Positions 14,962 to 23,591 are shown, counted from the first letter of the stretch. The stretch is 37,959 nucleotides of DNA from a virus (IMGVR_UViG_3300031902_000025:1-37959), one strand, 5' to 3'. Program-made: numbers and translations. The notes: generated by a model not told the origin, from the letters alone.

Positions 14962-15356
14962 CACGCCGCCTTGCGCTTCTTGCCGAGATCAGCCGGCAAC
15001 TCGACGCCAGCGGCAGCGAACTCCTGCGCGGCCTGCGCTTCCGCCTCAAGGCGAATGCGTTCCATCTCCGCAGTCTGCTCTTTGTCTGGGTGAGTGATCC
15101 CGAAGGGCAACTTCTGCCAGAGCGGGTCCATCTCCTTGAGTTCCGCCAAATCCTCGTCGTTGTCGATCTGGACCGGCTCCAATTCCGGGTGATACATCGC
15201 ACGCGGATATTCCTGGTAGACGTAACTCTCGCGTGGATCTTCCACCGGATCACCAGTCACCGGATCTTTCGGCCCGAAGTAAACCATCTTCGGCGCCTTT
15301 GACTTGAGTTGACGCTCCTGTACTTGATTTGCGTCGTTCAGTGCTTTGATTGCCAT
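14961..15356 (-). CDS. Conserved small head-region protein, 131 aa
   Basis: Starts at ATG 15356 with AAGGAG eight bases upstream; the in-frame opening extends further up to 15584, but that part overlaps the coat gene and lacks a matching ribosome site. The protein is acidic in the centre (IDNDEDLAELKEMDP) and basic at the end (GKKRKAA), with YFGPKDPVTGDPVEDPRES and YVYQEYPRAMYHPE near residues 21-60. Hypothetical proteins like this often sit between coat and gp4-type genes in P22-like podoviruses. Function unknown; no membrane segment. Confidence 0.75.
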   Translation of the reverse strand: MAIKALNDANQVQERQLKSKAPKMVYFGPKDPVTGDPVEDPRESYVYQEYPRAMYHPELEPVQIDNDEDLAELKEMDPLWQKLPFGITHPDKEQTAEMERIRLEAEAQAAQEFAAAGVELPADLGKKRKAA

Positions 15357-15375
15357 GTGGCACTCTCCTTGAAAC

Positions 15376-15400
15376 CCCCGGAGGCACCATGCCTCCGGGG
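15376..15400 (-). terminator. Strong hairpin after the coat gene (terminator or processing/attenuation site)
   Basis: A perfect inverted repeat of 11 bases (CCCCGGAGGCA / TGCCTCCGGGG) with a three-base loop sits in the 61-base gap after the coat stop at 15418. No T-tract follows on the leftward strand (GTTTCAAGG instead), and the ribosome site of the next gene follows at once. It may partly terminate or stabilise the coat mRNA, raising coat over downstream products. Confidence 0.6.
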
Positions 15401-15417
15401 TGTTCACAGACCGTCGA

Positions 15418-16656
15418 TTAGTTGCCGACCATCTGCGCTGCCTGCTCCGGGTACGGAGTGGCCCAACCGTACAGAACGTCCACCCGCGTGCCCACCGTGT
15501 CGGTCGCAATTGCGGCCTGGCGGAAGACGCGGAGCGAGAAACCGTCCTTGGTCTTCCGGGCGCCCCAACCGCCGTACTCTGCAAGGTTCAGCAGATCGAC
15601 GCAGCCGAGCGTGAAGGCGTCCTTGTACCAACCGATGTTGCGGACGCCAACCTGGCCCGTCGTTCCGATCACCACGATGCCGCCGCCGTTAGTCGGAGCA
15701 GCAGTGCAGTTCTGGAACGGGCCAGCCGAGATCGGGGCCGGCGATACCGGGACCGTCGATGCGCCGGCTGCGTCCGAGGACACGTTCGCCAGCACGACGA
15801 ATTGCAGCAGCACGCCGGTCGATTGGCGCGTCACCGGGTTCACCGTGAAGCAACCCGGCAGCGTGATGACATCGCCTTGGTTCAGGCGCGGCGCAGCTGC
15901 GGCGGTCCAACCGTTGATCAAGATGTTGGCGGTGTTCGACCAACCACTCGTCAGCGACTGATTCGCACCGTTGATCACCGGAGCGCCACCGAGCGGACCC
16001 GTCGTGTGACGAATCACGTTCTGCGACATCCCGATCTTGAAGCCGACCGTGTTCTGCATGTCCACAAACACGCCTTGCTTGAACTGCGAGGCGATCTGCG
16101 CTTGCGGATTGAAGAAACCAGTCAGCGCACCCACCAGTGCCGCGTTGGTGCCTTGGTCGATCACCATGTAGCGCTCGTCACGCGGGACGCTGAAATCGTC
16201 GAGCTTGCGTCCGTTGTCGAACAGGAACGACACGTTGTTCGGTGCCGTGCCGATGGTGCCGGTCAAATTGCCGACCGTGTTCTTCGCGTTCAAGCACCCG
16301 TCTTGATCGATCTGCTGCGCCAGTTGGATCAACTTGGGGTTGATCACGCGGTCGATGAAGTCCTCGACCTTCAGCGTCAGATCGCTCGACGTGAAGTTCG
16401 TATCGACGTGCTTCTGGTTGTTGATCACCAGCGGGATGCTCGTCTCGGTGTAGTCCTGCGGGCTGAAAGCCGCGCCAGTCGACACCGTGAAGCGAGCGGG
16501 ACGACGAATGTTGAGCGTGTCGCCGATCTTGCCGCCCTTGTCGCCGAATTTGTCATCGTACTCGCGGACGACGTGCGCCGCGAAGACGATGTTGTTTTGC
16601 AACGAGCGCAAGCACTCATTGGTGAAGACGTTTGGATTTTGGAATCCGTTAGACAT
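15418..16656 (-). CDS. P22-type major coat protein, 412 aa
   Basis: Starts at ATG 16656, 12 bases after the scaffold stop. The N-terminus NECLRSLQNNIVFAAHVVREYDDKFGDKG and KIGDTLNIRRPARFTV is the signature of P22 gp5-type coat proteins. LTLKVEDFIDRVINPKLIQLAQQIDQD follows near residues 93-119. The length is near the roughly 430 residues of P22 coat, so the inserted telokin-like I-domain region is likely retained (middle, about 220-330). The C-terminus RVDVLYGWATPYPEQAA is also typical. It forms the T=7-type procapsid shell with the scaffold encoded immediately upstream. Confidence 0.92.
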   Translation of the reverse strand: MSNGFQNPNVFTNECLRSLQNNIVFAAHVVREYDDKFGDKGGKIGDTLNIRRPARFTVSTGAAFSPQDYTETSIPLVINNQKHVDTNFTSSDLTLKVEDFIDRVINPKLIQLAQQIDQDGCLNAKNTVGNLTGTIGTAPNNVSFLFDNGRKLDDFSVPRDERYMVIDQGTNAALVGALTGFFNPQAQIASQFKQGVFVDMQNTVGFKIGMSQNVIRHTTGPLGGAPVINGANQSLTSGWSNTANILINGWTAAAAPRLNQGDVITLPGCFTVNPVTRQSTGVLLQFVVLANVSSDAAGASTVPVSPAPISAGPFQNCTAAPTNGGGIVVIGTTGQVGVRNIGWYKDAFTLGCVDLLNLAEYGGWGARKTKDGFSLRVFRQAAIATDTVGTRVDVLYGWATPYPEQAAQMVGN

Positions 16657-16668
16657 GATTAGGAGCCT

Positions 16669-17580
16669 CTACCTGAGTCCCCGAGCTTTGGCCCAGCGAA
16701 AATATGCGTCGGTGTCTTCCGGTGGGTTGTCGTTTGACGAACCACCGCTTCTACCTTGCGCCGCTCGACCAGGTGCCGGAGCATTGGACGTTGTCCGAGC
16801 AGATGACATGGCAGTATCGATACGCGACACCACGCGAGCAACTTCGACTGGATGCATCTGGGCCAAACGCATCCCGATGTCGGGGTGCTGCGCGAGGTAG
16901 TGAATCACCGCCGCGGGCCTGTTTGCATTGGCAAGCTCCATCGCAACGTGCGGGGGAACCGGAACCTGCGATTGACCCACCACGGCCTCATAGTCGGGAA
17001 TCGACTTTGCGTCCTCAGTGTGCTTCGCATGGAACCGTGCGGCAATACTCTCAGCCTGCGCTTGGGCGTGAGCCTGCTGCGCTGCTGCGAGTTGTCGCTC
17101 CTCAAACTGACGAATACGCGCATCGGTCGTCCGACCCGCGTTGTAGTCAGCTACTGCTGCGAGGTATTCCTCGTACGTCCCTCTGAAGGTGTTCGGGTCC
17201 GGTGGTCCTGCTGGTGCCGCAGCCTGACGCGTCTGCTGCTGCGCGATGGTCTGACGCAGTACGTTTTCGCGCTGCTCTGCAGCTTCCCGTGCCCGACGCT
17301 CCGCGTGCTTGTCGGCGGTCAATTCATCGACGCGCTTCTGGTACGCATTGCGTGCCTTGTCCTGTCTCTGCTGCGTCTCGCGGATCGTTCTCTGATTCCG
17401 CTCTTCATCTGTTTCGGACGCTTGCCCGGTCGTGTCCGTTGCGCCGGATTGCACACGTTCGCCTTCCGGCGTAAACGTGATTTCGGACGATTGCGCGGGG
17501 GTGTTGCTGCCGCCCGTGTCGGCCACTGCTCCTGCTGGCGCTGCGTCTGGTGCAGCGAACCCTACATCTGCTTCTGGCAT
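16669..17580 (-). CDS. Scaffolding protein, 303 aa
   Basis: The start is ATG 17580 with GGAGAG five bases upstream. The sequence is very polar and helical, rich in Gln, Glu, Ala and Arg: a long coiled-coil-like stretch (about residues 55-125, EERNQRTIRETQQRQDKARN onward) and QFEERQLAAAQQAHAQAQAES. The C-terminus SSNDNPPEDTDAYFRWAKARGLR is a short charged helix like the coat-binding end of P22 scaffold. Position directly before the coat gene and composition identify it. It drives procapsid assembly and leaves before packaging. Confidence 0.85.
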   Translation of the reverse strand: MPEADVGFAAPDAAPAGAVADTGGSNTPAQSSEITFTPEGERVQSGATDTTGQASETDEERNQRTIRETQQRQDKARNAYQKRVDELTADKHAERRAREAAEQRENVLRQTIAQQQTRQAAAPAGPPDPNTFRGTYEEYLAAVADYNAGRTTDARIRQFEERQLAAAQQAHAQAQAESIAARFHAKHTEDAKSIPDYEAVVGQSQVPVPPHVAMELANANRPAAVIHYLAQHPDIGMRLAQMHPVEVARVVSRIDTAMSSARTTSNAPAPGRAAQGRSGGSSNDNPPEDTDAYFRWAKARGLR

Positions 17581-17613
17581 GGATCTCTCCAAGAATTTTA
17601 GCCCCGCGTATTA

Positions 17614-17627
17614 GCGCACGGGTGCGC
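17614..17627 (-). other. GCGCAC/GTGCGC inverted repeat between two virion genes
   Basis: A palindrome (six-base arms, two-base centre) in the 59-base gap between the 242-residue gene stop and the scaffold start. It could form a small hairpin in the mRNA, but no T-tract follows, so terminator function is doubtful. Confidence 0.3.
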
Positions 17628-17639
17628 TTCCCTGCACGG

Positions 17640-18368
17640 TTACTGCAACGAGATGTACGCCGAGTTCAGCGACACGGCATCGGTGCCCGTCGCCTTCGTC
17701 GCGGTGATCACGAACTCTGTTTCGTTGTTGAGATAGTCGCGCGACAGTGTGACAACCGCAGTGGTACTCAGTCCCAGACCCGCACCGACGCCGGGACCGT
17801 ATCCGTTGATCGACACGCCGTCCGACGCGGCAGACGAGATGTTGCATAGGATGTTGGTTGTCGCCGCACTGGTGATGACATAGGTCGCCATCAGCGATCC
17901 AGCCAGACCATTGGCGCGAACGCTGACGTTCTTGACGTTCGCGTTGTTGGTCGAGACGAACGACAATATCATCATCATCCGCCAGTTCGTCGGCGGCAGA
18001 TAATTCGGCGGCACGCGCAGGCTATACAGCACCACCTCCGAAGTCGTGTTCGGGCTTGCGAACACGCCGTTCACGCTCGCCAACTGATCCTGACTGGGAA
18101 TGTTCGACGTACCCATGTCGGTCAGCGCTACCGTCGCGGCTTGCGTCGTCGCGGTCACGCGGCACCACTGGTTCACCGATGGGCGCACCGATCCGCCGTT
18201 GGTCGCGCTGAAAGCGGTGGACCAAGGTCCGTTCTGCGTCGGCGCCGTTTCGACCAGCACCGTGCCACCCAGCACTGCGGGACCGACCGACACGCATGTC
18301 AGCGGGTTGATCGCGAAAGGCGGCAACTGCGTTCCTGCTGCTACGTTGAATACTGTGGTTCCAGCCAT
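17640..18368 (-). CDS. Probable minor capsid/decoration protein, 242 aa
   Basis: Starts at ATG 18368 with a GGAGAA ribosome site. The sequence is Ala/Thr/Val/Ser-rich and beta-strand-rich (TVLVETAPTQNGPWSTAF, NQWCRVTATTQAATVALTD, TEFVITATKATGTDAVSLN), with few charged residues and no signal peptide. This composition and its place between the 209-residue gene and the scaffold suggest a surface-exposed head protein. I do not recognise a family; fibre-like use is also possible. Confidence 0.6.
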   Translation of the reverse strand: MAGTTVFNVAAGTQLPPFAINPLTCVSVGPAVLGGTVLVETAPTQNGPWSTAFSATNGGSVRPSVNQWCRVTATTQAATVALTDMGTSNIPSQDQLASVNGVFASPNTTSEVVLYSLRVPPNYLPPTNWRMMMILSFVSTNNANVKNVSVRANGLAGSLMATYVITSAATTNILCNISSAASDGVSINGYGPGVGAGLGLSTTAVVTLSRDYLNNETEFVITATKATGTDAVSLNSAYISLQ

Positions 18369-18399
18369 TTCAGTTCTCCTTCGTTTGCTGCGTTGTGGG

Positions 18400-18420
18400 G
18401 GCGCGTCGTTCTCACGCGCC
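18400..18420 (-). other. Seven-base inverted repeat between two head-region genes
   Basis: GGCGCGT and ACGCGCC are separated by seven bases, in the 55-base gap between genes at 18369-18423. It may form an mRNA hairpin on the leftward transcript. There is no T-tract, so it is weak evidence for a terminator. Confidence 0.3.
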
Positions 18421-18423
18421 TTG

Positions 18424-19053
18424 CTATGCGAGAGCGCCGGGTTGAGCGGCAGTCTCGGTAAACGAAATCGATACGTTCACAGTCGCGCCGGCGATGGTCG
18501 CGCCATTGAAGTTGAGCGCGAACACGTCGCCCGACCCGCGCAGCGTCGGCAACGCCAAATTGCCGTCTGTGGTGAAGTCGAGGAACAATTCCGCGCCAGC
18601 GACGACCGTCGCCGACACCGTCGCCAGCGACAGCGGGCGATTGAACAGCGTCCCACCCTGCGGCGGCGTCGCGGTGCCCACAGTGGGCGGCACGGTATAG
18701 GCCTGAACGAGCGCCGTTGAAGGCAAGTAGGTGTTAAGCCCCGTAGGTGCCTGACCGGGCGCTGCGGCTTGTGGCGGGCCTCCAGTGGCGTCGCGTAGCA
18801 CCGGAATGAGGGAGGTCGCGGTGCCAGCGGTGTTCGCAGTGCTGCGCTTGATCCCGGCGATCATCGCGATCTGGGCGGCAGTCGCGACCCCAGTGATGAT
18901 CACGCGCTGGATTCGCTGGATGAAGCCGTCCTTCCCGGTCACGGTGAAGAAGTCGGTCGCCGCGGCGCCGACGACGAGGCCCGCGAGAACCGTGGCGCAG
19001 GAGTAACTGCGTTCGCCGTTCGGGATGACTGCAACGAGAGAGCTTGAGAGCAT
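18424..19053 (-). CDS. Probable virion protein between portal and scaffold, 209 aa
   Basis: Starts at ATG 19053, eight bases from the portal stop. It begins LSSSLVAVIPNGERSYSCATVLAGLVVGAAATDFFTVTG and continues with RIQRVIITGVATAAQIAM. The C-terminal half is beta-rich (AELFLDFTTDGNLALPTLRG, DVFALNFNGATIAGATVNVSI). A similar Ala/Thr/Val-rich composition to the next gene suggests both are related surface or decoration proteins. No enzymatic motif is visible; function unknown. Confidence 0.6.
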   Translation of the reverse strand: MLSSSLVAVIPNGERSYSCATVLAGLVVGAAATDFFTVTGKDGFIQRIQRVIITGVATAAQIAMIAGIKRSTANTAGTATSLIPVLRDATGGPPQAAAPGQAPTGLNTYLPSTALVQAYTVPPTVGTATPPQGGTLFNRPLSLATVSATVVAGAELFLDFTTDGNLALPTLRGSGDVFALNFNGATIAGATVNVSISFTETAAQPGALA

Positions 19054-19061
19054 GGTTTACC

Positions 19062-21416
19062 TCACATTGGCGCAGCTGGGGCCGCGGTTTGGGTTGTCTG
19101 GTTTGGCACTTCACCGGGGAGCGCGTCAGGGACCGGCGACATCGCCGCTTCCATGCCCCTCGACATGATCAGCGCGTTGCCCTTCACCTCTTCGCGACGC
19201 AACGCGAACTCCTCGCGCATCTTCGCGATGCGCTCCTCGCTGGCGAGCCGGATCTGTTCAAGCCGCTCCTGCAACTGGGCATCCATCATCGCGCTCTGCA
19301 CCTTCGCATCGCGATCAGCAGCAGCCTTCGCGGCGTCGGCCTGCGCTCGAGCTTGCGAATCCGCGGCGTCGGCCTGCGACTTCGCCTGAATCGCCGCCAT
19401 CTTCGATTGCTCGCCGCTCTTGAGTTGCTGATTCTCCTGCTGCATCTGCTGCATACCCTGCTGCATTTGTTGCATCTGCTGCTGGGCCTGCTGGAGCTTC
19501 TGCTGCAAGTCGGCAAGCATCGCTTTCGGGTCTTGACCACCAGCCTTTGCTTTTTCCATCGCTTGAATCGCGGGCGGCAGCATCGCTTTGAGACGGTCAG
19601 CGATCTCCTCTGCACCTGGAATCTGCTGCGCCTTCACGATCAGATCACCAGCGACTTGCATGATCTGCGGGAACGATTGCACCAGCGACATCGTCGTCTC
19701 CGCACTCTCGGCAACCTTCGACGCGTACGCAGGCCCGGTCGAGATCGTCACCGCGTACTGACCCTTCGACACGTCGTTCATCTTGATCGCGTTCAATGCG
19801 CCAGACAGCGCGTCGCCCTCTGCGCCTGGTACGTTGATCGGCGTCGTCTCAACCTCGTCCTTCTCGTTGAGGATCGACACGATGCGCTGCGAGTCGTAGT
19901 ACTTCGGGATCAACTCGACAATGATGCGCCCGGTGAGCGCGACGGCACGATCACGGTTACCGACGAAGTGATACGTCGCGGTGTCACCCTGCTTCTCGCG
20001 AGCCATGATCGCCTTGCCGCTGATCTCGTTGCTGCGCTGGCCGAGCGACGGGTCGTAGATGCCAATGGTCGAGCGCAGATCGGCCTTGCTGCTGTTCATC
20101 AACTCGATCAGACCGCTCTCTGCCTGTATCGGCGAGGCGCGTTGCGGCGGCGGCACCAGTTGCCCTTCGTACGTCGTCGGCTTGTAGAACAACGCGCTCT
20201 GTGCGCTCTTGTTCGCGTTCTTCCACTCAAGTTCGTGCGACTCGTCTTGCCCCTCTGCCATGATGTATGGCGCTTTGGGCGCGAGCGCGATGCGCTCCGC
20301 GGTCGCCGACGAGGCATAGTTGTACATCATCTGCGGATCGCGAGCGCGGCGGATCAAGCCCTGGTAGAGAACCTTGCCCTCGACCACCAATTCGTCACCG
20401 ATGCACGGCACCACCGGGATGATCGTTCCCGGCCACTGGTTCTCCTCAAGGATCTGCCGACCGCCAGCGATCTTGAACCACTCGACCGAGTAATCGTCGC
20501 ATTCTCGCGTGCGGACAATCGTCACGCCACGCGTCTTCATTCCCGCCTTGAGTTCAGGCGTCAGTTCGTCCTCGTACGCCATCACGCCGTCAGAGAGCGC
20601 GACCATGCGCCGCTTCTTGATCACGCGACGGTAGTAATCAGCGGTCAGAACTTCCTTGTCATCGATCTTGTTCCACTTCTGCTGGTACTCGTCACCCTCG
20701 TCCCAACTCGACGGGTCAGCATCCGGCCAGCGCTCCTTGAACGCGTCGAGGGGAACCGATTCGGTGACGAAGCACCAATCCTTGTCGCTGGTGTCTGGCT
20801 CGTTGTAGTGCGACATCACCACCGACAAAAAGTCGGGGATGCGCTTGATGATGAGCTTCTGGTCGAACGTGTTGCCGGGTAGATACTCACTCAGCACGCG
20901 CCAGTAGCCGCGGCCACCCGTCACCGCCTGCTCAAACGCGCTGTCGTAGGCCTGCTGCGCCTGCGAGTCGTACTCGATGTACCGAGTCATGCCTTGCAGC
21001 AACTCCGCAGTCTCTTCCGAAGCGTCTCCGCTCGCGGGAGTGATGCGAATGCCAGCCGGATTCTGCCGCTGATCGTTCACCACTTGCTTGATGAACTGCG
21101 GCAACTGGTTCATCTCCAGACACGGCTGCTCGTCGATCTCGCGGCGGTCGAGCGCACGGTCAGGCCACTGTGCGCCCTTCTCCCAGACGAACTTGGTGTC
21201 GAAGAGAGCTTCGTCGCGATTGTCCTTGTCCTCCTCGACACCCTGCACATAGCGCTTCGCCGCTTCAGCGCAGATCTTGTCCTGCTCTGCTCGCGGTCGC
21301 TTGCATTGCACGCCATCTTGGTCGTCCTGCGGCGTGACGTTCGACGTTGTGGCGCCATTCGCCGGCGCTGTCGTAACCTCGCCGCCGTCGATGCCGGGAA
21401 GAGTATCGTCAGCCAT
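19062..21416 (-). CDS. P22 gp1-type portal protein, 784 aa
   Basis: The start is ATG 21416, sharing TGATG with the terminase stop. Family features include FVWEKGAQWPDRALDRREIDEQPCL, MNQLPQFIKQVVNDQRQNPAGI near residues 90-125, a GGRGYWRVLSEY motif and RMVALSDGVMAYEDELTPE. The C-terminal 130 residues form a long Gln/Met-rich then charged coiled coil, comparable to the P22 portal barrel that extends into the head. The dodecameric portal is the DNA entry channel and binds the terminase and the gp4-type adaptor. The order terminase-portal-scaffold-coat is conserved here, with two extra genes between portal and scaffold. Confidence 0.92.
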   Translation of the reverse strand: MADDTLPGIDGGEVTTAPANGATTSNVTPQDDQDGVQCKRPRAEQDKICAEAAKRYVQGVEEDKDNRDEALFDTKFVWEKGAQWPDRALDRREIDEQPCLEMNQLPQFIKQVVNDQRQNPAGIRITPASGDASEETAELLQGMTRYIEYDSQAQQAYDSAFEQAVTGGRGYWRVLSEYLPGNTFDQKLIIKRIPDFLSVVMSHYNEPDTSDKDWCFVTESVPLDAFKERWPDADPSSWDEGDEYQQKWNKIDDKEVLTADYYRRVIKKRRMVALSDGVMAYEDELTPELKAGMKTRGVTIVRTRECDDYSVEWFKIAGGRQILEENQWPGTIIPVVPCIGDELVVEGKVLYQGLIRRARDPQMMYNYASSATAERIALAPKAPYIMAEGQDESHELEWKNANKSAQSALFYKPTTYEGQLVPPPQRASPIQAESGLIELMNSSKADLRSTIGIYDPSLGQRSNEISGKAIMAREKQGDTATYHFVGNRDRAVALTGRIIVELIPKYYDSQRIVSILNEKDEVETTPINVPGAEGDALSGALNAIKMNDVSKGQYAVTISTGPAYASKVAESAETTMSLVQSFPQIMQVAGDLIVKAQQIPGAEEIADRLKAMLPPAIQAMEKAKAGGQDPKAMLADLQQKLQQAQQQMQQMQQGMQQMQQENQQLKSGEQSKMAAIQAKSQADAADSQARAQADAAKAAADRDAKVQSAMMDAQLQERLEQIRLASEERIAKMREEFALRREEVKGNALIMSRGMEAAMSPVPDALPGEVPNQTTQTAAPAAPM
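19425..19512 (-). repeat. Gln/Met-rich low-complexity tract in the portal barrel
   Basis: The leftward reading frame encodes repeated QQMQQM units (for example QQQMQQMQQGMQQMQQE), and the + strand DNA is dominated by CTGCTG/TGCAT triplets. This is a coding simple-sequence tract that forms part of the portal C-terminal coiled coil and is prone to slippage. Confidence 0.75.
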
Positions 21417-22804
21417 CAGCGCATCCACGCGCCAGAGCGCGAGCCGGTGTGACCCATCAGACGTGCGACGCGAATGGCCTTCTCTTCGTCGCTCTCGACC
21501 TTCGCCTTGCGCGGATTCACCACGCCGGGGAATAGCTCCGACATCGCCCAGACGAACGCATCAGCGCGATTCGGCGAGTTGTCGCCTTGGTAGCCTGCAG
21601 TCGCGGTGAATCCCGCCAACTCCTCCTCAAGCTCCGGGAAATACCCTGCGAAGCGCACCTTGCCCTTCTCCACAAGCGCAGAGATCGGTTCTGCTCGCAC
21701 GACCTTGCCGCGGCTCGCGGTGACCTCGCGATACGGCGTGCGCTGGCGTGCGGTCTGGATCACATGCTTCACCATCGCGCCGCCGTAGTTCACCTCGCCA
21801 ACGATCAGATCCGCTTGGTGACGGTCGAACGCATCGGTCGCGACCTTGCCCCAGGTTCCCGGTCCCGCCTTCACCGTGAGGTCTTCCATGACGTACGCGT
21901 TGCCATCAGTGCCCAGACCTGCGACCACGATGCCGATAGCGTCGTTGTCGGCGTTGTCAACGTCTCCGCTGCCACTGGGATCGACCGCGATCACGATCCG
22001 CACCATGTCTGGCAACGGACGCCCGTCCACGCAACGCCACTGATCGATGTAGTGTTCGGGGAAGAGCGCGTTGTCACTGTCGTCGCGGAACTCGCCACGC
22101 AGGAATCGCGTCTTCATCCGCTCTGTCATCGAGTTCAGGATGCCGAAGTACTCGACCGGCAGATTCTCCCGGTTGTCCTCCGGGTTCATCTGCATCGCGA
22201 CATAGTTGCTGGGATCGGGAACCGGGATCTTGGTGTCGGGCGATACCTTCTGAAAGAATAGACGATACGTCCAGTGCCCGCGCCCCGGTGGGTTCTCGTC
22301 GTAATACGCCTTGAGCGAGAGATACTTGCCAGTGGCGACTCCATCATCGTAGATCTCACACTTCTGTGCCAGGCGGGTCATCGCGATCTCTCGCGCCGCG
22401 AATGGGATCTGCGAACACTCGTTGAAGAGCAGCGTCGCGTACTCGTTACCCAAGATCTTCTCGGTGCGCTCCTTGTCGTCGAGTCCTCCAAACCAGATCT
22501 GCGATTCGTTCTTGAGTTCAGCGAACCCGTCCTGCTCGTACATCCGATACGGCATCCCCGGAAAGCAGGAGCGCATCACCGCAGGGAACGTGTCACGCAC
22601 GATGGCTCGCTTCACCGCGTTCTGCCGGAAGCGAAGGATGCAATGTCGAGATCCGGGCGCCTTCACCGCTCGCACACCAATCCCGCGTACTTCCAAGAAC
22701 GTTTTCCCGCTGCGCGACCCGCCATACAGCAGAATGTTGCGTGCCGGGGACGCGAGCAACTTGTTCGCGGCATCCTGCTTCGGAGTGAGCCTGAAGTCGG
22801 TCAC
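21416..22804 (-). CDS. terL: Terminase large subunit
   Basis: A 462-residue protein starting at GTG 22804 (GTGA overlap with the small-subunit gene). The N-terminal ATPase domain has Walker A GGSRSGKT (residues 28-35) and Walker B LLFNE (125-129). The C-terminal RNase H-like nuclease has VIAVDPSGSGD with Asp275, GEVNYGG with Glu337, and NRADAFVWAMSEL near residue 430. The enzyme cuts concatemers and pumps DNA through the portal encoded next. With P22-like head genes, headful packaging is likely, which fits the permuted-looking window ends; this is inference. Confidence 0.95.
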   Translation of the reverse strand: MTDFRLTPKQDAANKLLASPARNILLYGGSRSGKTFLEVRGIGVRAVKAPGSRHCILRFRQNAVKRAIVRDTFPAVMRSCFPGMPYRMYEQDGFAELKNESQIWFGGLDDKERTEKILGNEYATLLFNECSQIPFAAREIAMTRLAQKCEIYDDGVATGKYLSLKAYYDENPPGRGHWTYRLFFQKVSPDTKIPVPDPSNYVAMQMNPEDNRENLPVEYFGILNSMTERMKTRFLRGEFRDDSDNALFPEHYIDQWRCVDGRPLPDMVRIVIAVDPSGSGDVDNADNDAIGIVVAGLGTDGNAYVMEDLTVKAGPGTWGKVATDAFDRHQADLIVGEVNYGGAMVKHVIQTARQRTPYREVTASRGKVVRAEPISALVEKGKVRFAGYFPELEEELAGFTATAGYQGDNSPNRADAFVWAMSELFPGVVNPRKAKVESDEEKAIRVARLMGHTGSRSGAWMR

Positions 22805-23088
22805 AGATCACTGTCGTCTCGCGTCAGCACCACGCGCAGCGGTGCGTCGCCGTCGCCAGCGATGACCTGGGCCACCTTGCCATCGAGACGGTCGCCGAGT
22901 TCCTTGAGCGCGGCGATGTCGCCCGCAGCAGCCGCAGTGAGCAACGCCTTCGCAGCACGCCGCAGCAGCTGCTTCTGTTCGGGTTGCGACTCGTCGTGCG
23001 CCAGAGCGTTCCGCAACGCACGGTCCCATGGCTTGAGCGAAACGTGCTTGCCAGCAGCGTTCTGGTTGCCCTTCGGTGCGCCTGCCAT
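22801..23088 (-). CDS. terS: Terminase small subunit (probable)
   Basis: The start is ATG 23088, overlapping the upstream stop as TGATG; 95 residues. It begins AGAPKGNQNAAGKHVSLKPWDRALRNAL, followed by a helical LRRAAKALLTAAAAGDIAALKELGDRLDGKVAQ segment and ends with the short strand LRVVLTRDD. The pattern matches small DNA-binding phage proteins directly upstream of large terminases. It would recognise the packaging site and recruit the large subunit. Position gives most of the confidence. Confidence 0.75.
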   Translation of the reverse strand: MAGAPKGNQNAAGKHVSLKPWDRALRNALAHDESQPEQKQLLRRAAKALLTAAAAGDIAALKELGDRLDGKVAQVIAGDGDAPLRVVLTRDDSDL

Positions 23089-23306
23089 CAGCCGCTCGCC
23101 ACCAGTAGCTTCGGCACCACGCGCTGGATGCGCGGCGGTTCTGGCGCGAGCTTCTCGCATCGGTGTTGCACTTCGGCGAGCATGTGCGTCAGCCCGATCA
23201 GTTCGTCACGTTGCGTCGGGCGCGTCTCGCTGGCGATCCGCAGCAGCGTGGACATGCCGTCGCACGCAATCGCGACGTTGGTGATCATCTGGCTCGCGTC
23301 AATCAT
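23088..23306 (-). CDS. Hypothetical helical protein, 72 aa
   Basis: Starts at ATG 23306, overlapping the upstream stop as ATGA. The sequence is mostly helical (DASQMITNVAIACDGMSTLL, DELIGLTHMLAEVQHRCEKL) with a Pro/Arg-rich tail (APEPPRIQRVVPKLLVASG). No membrane segment or known motif. It is translationally coupled with the small terminase and may assist packaging or be an unrelated small gene. The longer in-frame opening to 23609 crosses the terminator and was rejected. Confidence 0.6.
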   Translation of the reverse strand: MIDASQMITNVAIACDGMSTLLRIASETRPTQRDELIGLTHMLAEVQHRCEKLAPEPPRIQRVVPKLLVASG

Positions 23307-23554
23307 CGCCGCTTCGCCGCAGCCTTGCGGTCCACGGTCGCTTCCTGCGCGGCAGTGATGTTGCCCTTCGCTCGCGAGTACGCGGCGAGTCCTGGAGCAG
23401 CAGCCACGCGCCCCGGAGTGTTCAGCGGAAACTTGCCGCCAGCGAGCGCGAAGTCGGCGCGTGGCGCCTTGCGCTTCTCGCCCTTGCGGCCAGCGTTCTT
23501 CGCCATCAACGCCGCTGTCTGCGCTCCGGTCTTGTCGAGGAACTGATTCGCCAT
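23303..23554 (-). CDS. Small basic protein with DUF6582-like pattern, 83 aa
   Basis: The start is ATG 23554 with GAGG six bases upstream, directly after the T-tract of the terminator; a start at 23596 would lie within the terminator hairpin. The protein is rich in Ala, Lys and Arg. Its second half (DFALAGGKFPLNTPGRVAAA, LAAYSRAKGNITAAQEATVD) resembles a small domain found in many phage-related proteins, which I match only by memory. It is the first gene of the late block as placed by the terminator. Function unknown. Confidence 0.6.
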   Translation of the reverse strand: MANQFLDKTGAQTAALMAKNAGRKGEKRKAPRADFALAGGKFPLNTPGRVAAAPGLAAYSRAKGNITAAQEATVDRKAAAKRR

Positions 23555-23566
23555 CGCGTACCTCAG

Positions 23567-23591
23567 AAAAAAGGGCCGCACGGGGCGGCCC
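23567..23591 (-). terminator. Intrinsic terminator between early leftward and late genes
   Basis: On the leftward strand GGGCCGC pairs with GCGGCCC over a five-base loop, followed at once by six T. This is a classic rho-independent terminator. It ends transcripts from the replication block and lies only 13 bases before the first late gene, so late transcription needs read-through, antitermination or a promoter hidden in this short space. Confidence 0.9.

Noticed and set aside
19044-20882. Open frame of 612 codons on the + strand
   Set aside because: It is antisense to the portal gene. The composition (Leu/Arg/His runs) is the usual shadow of GC-rich coding DNA, and the leftward frame carries clear portal motifs.
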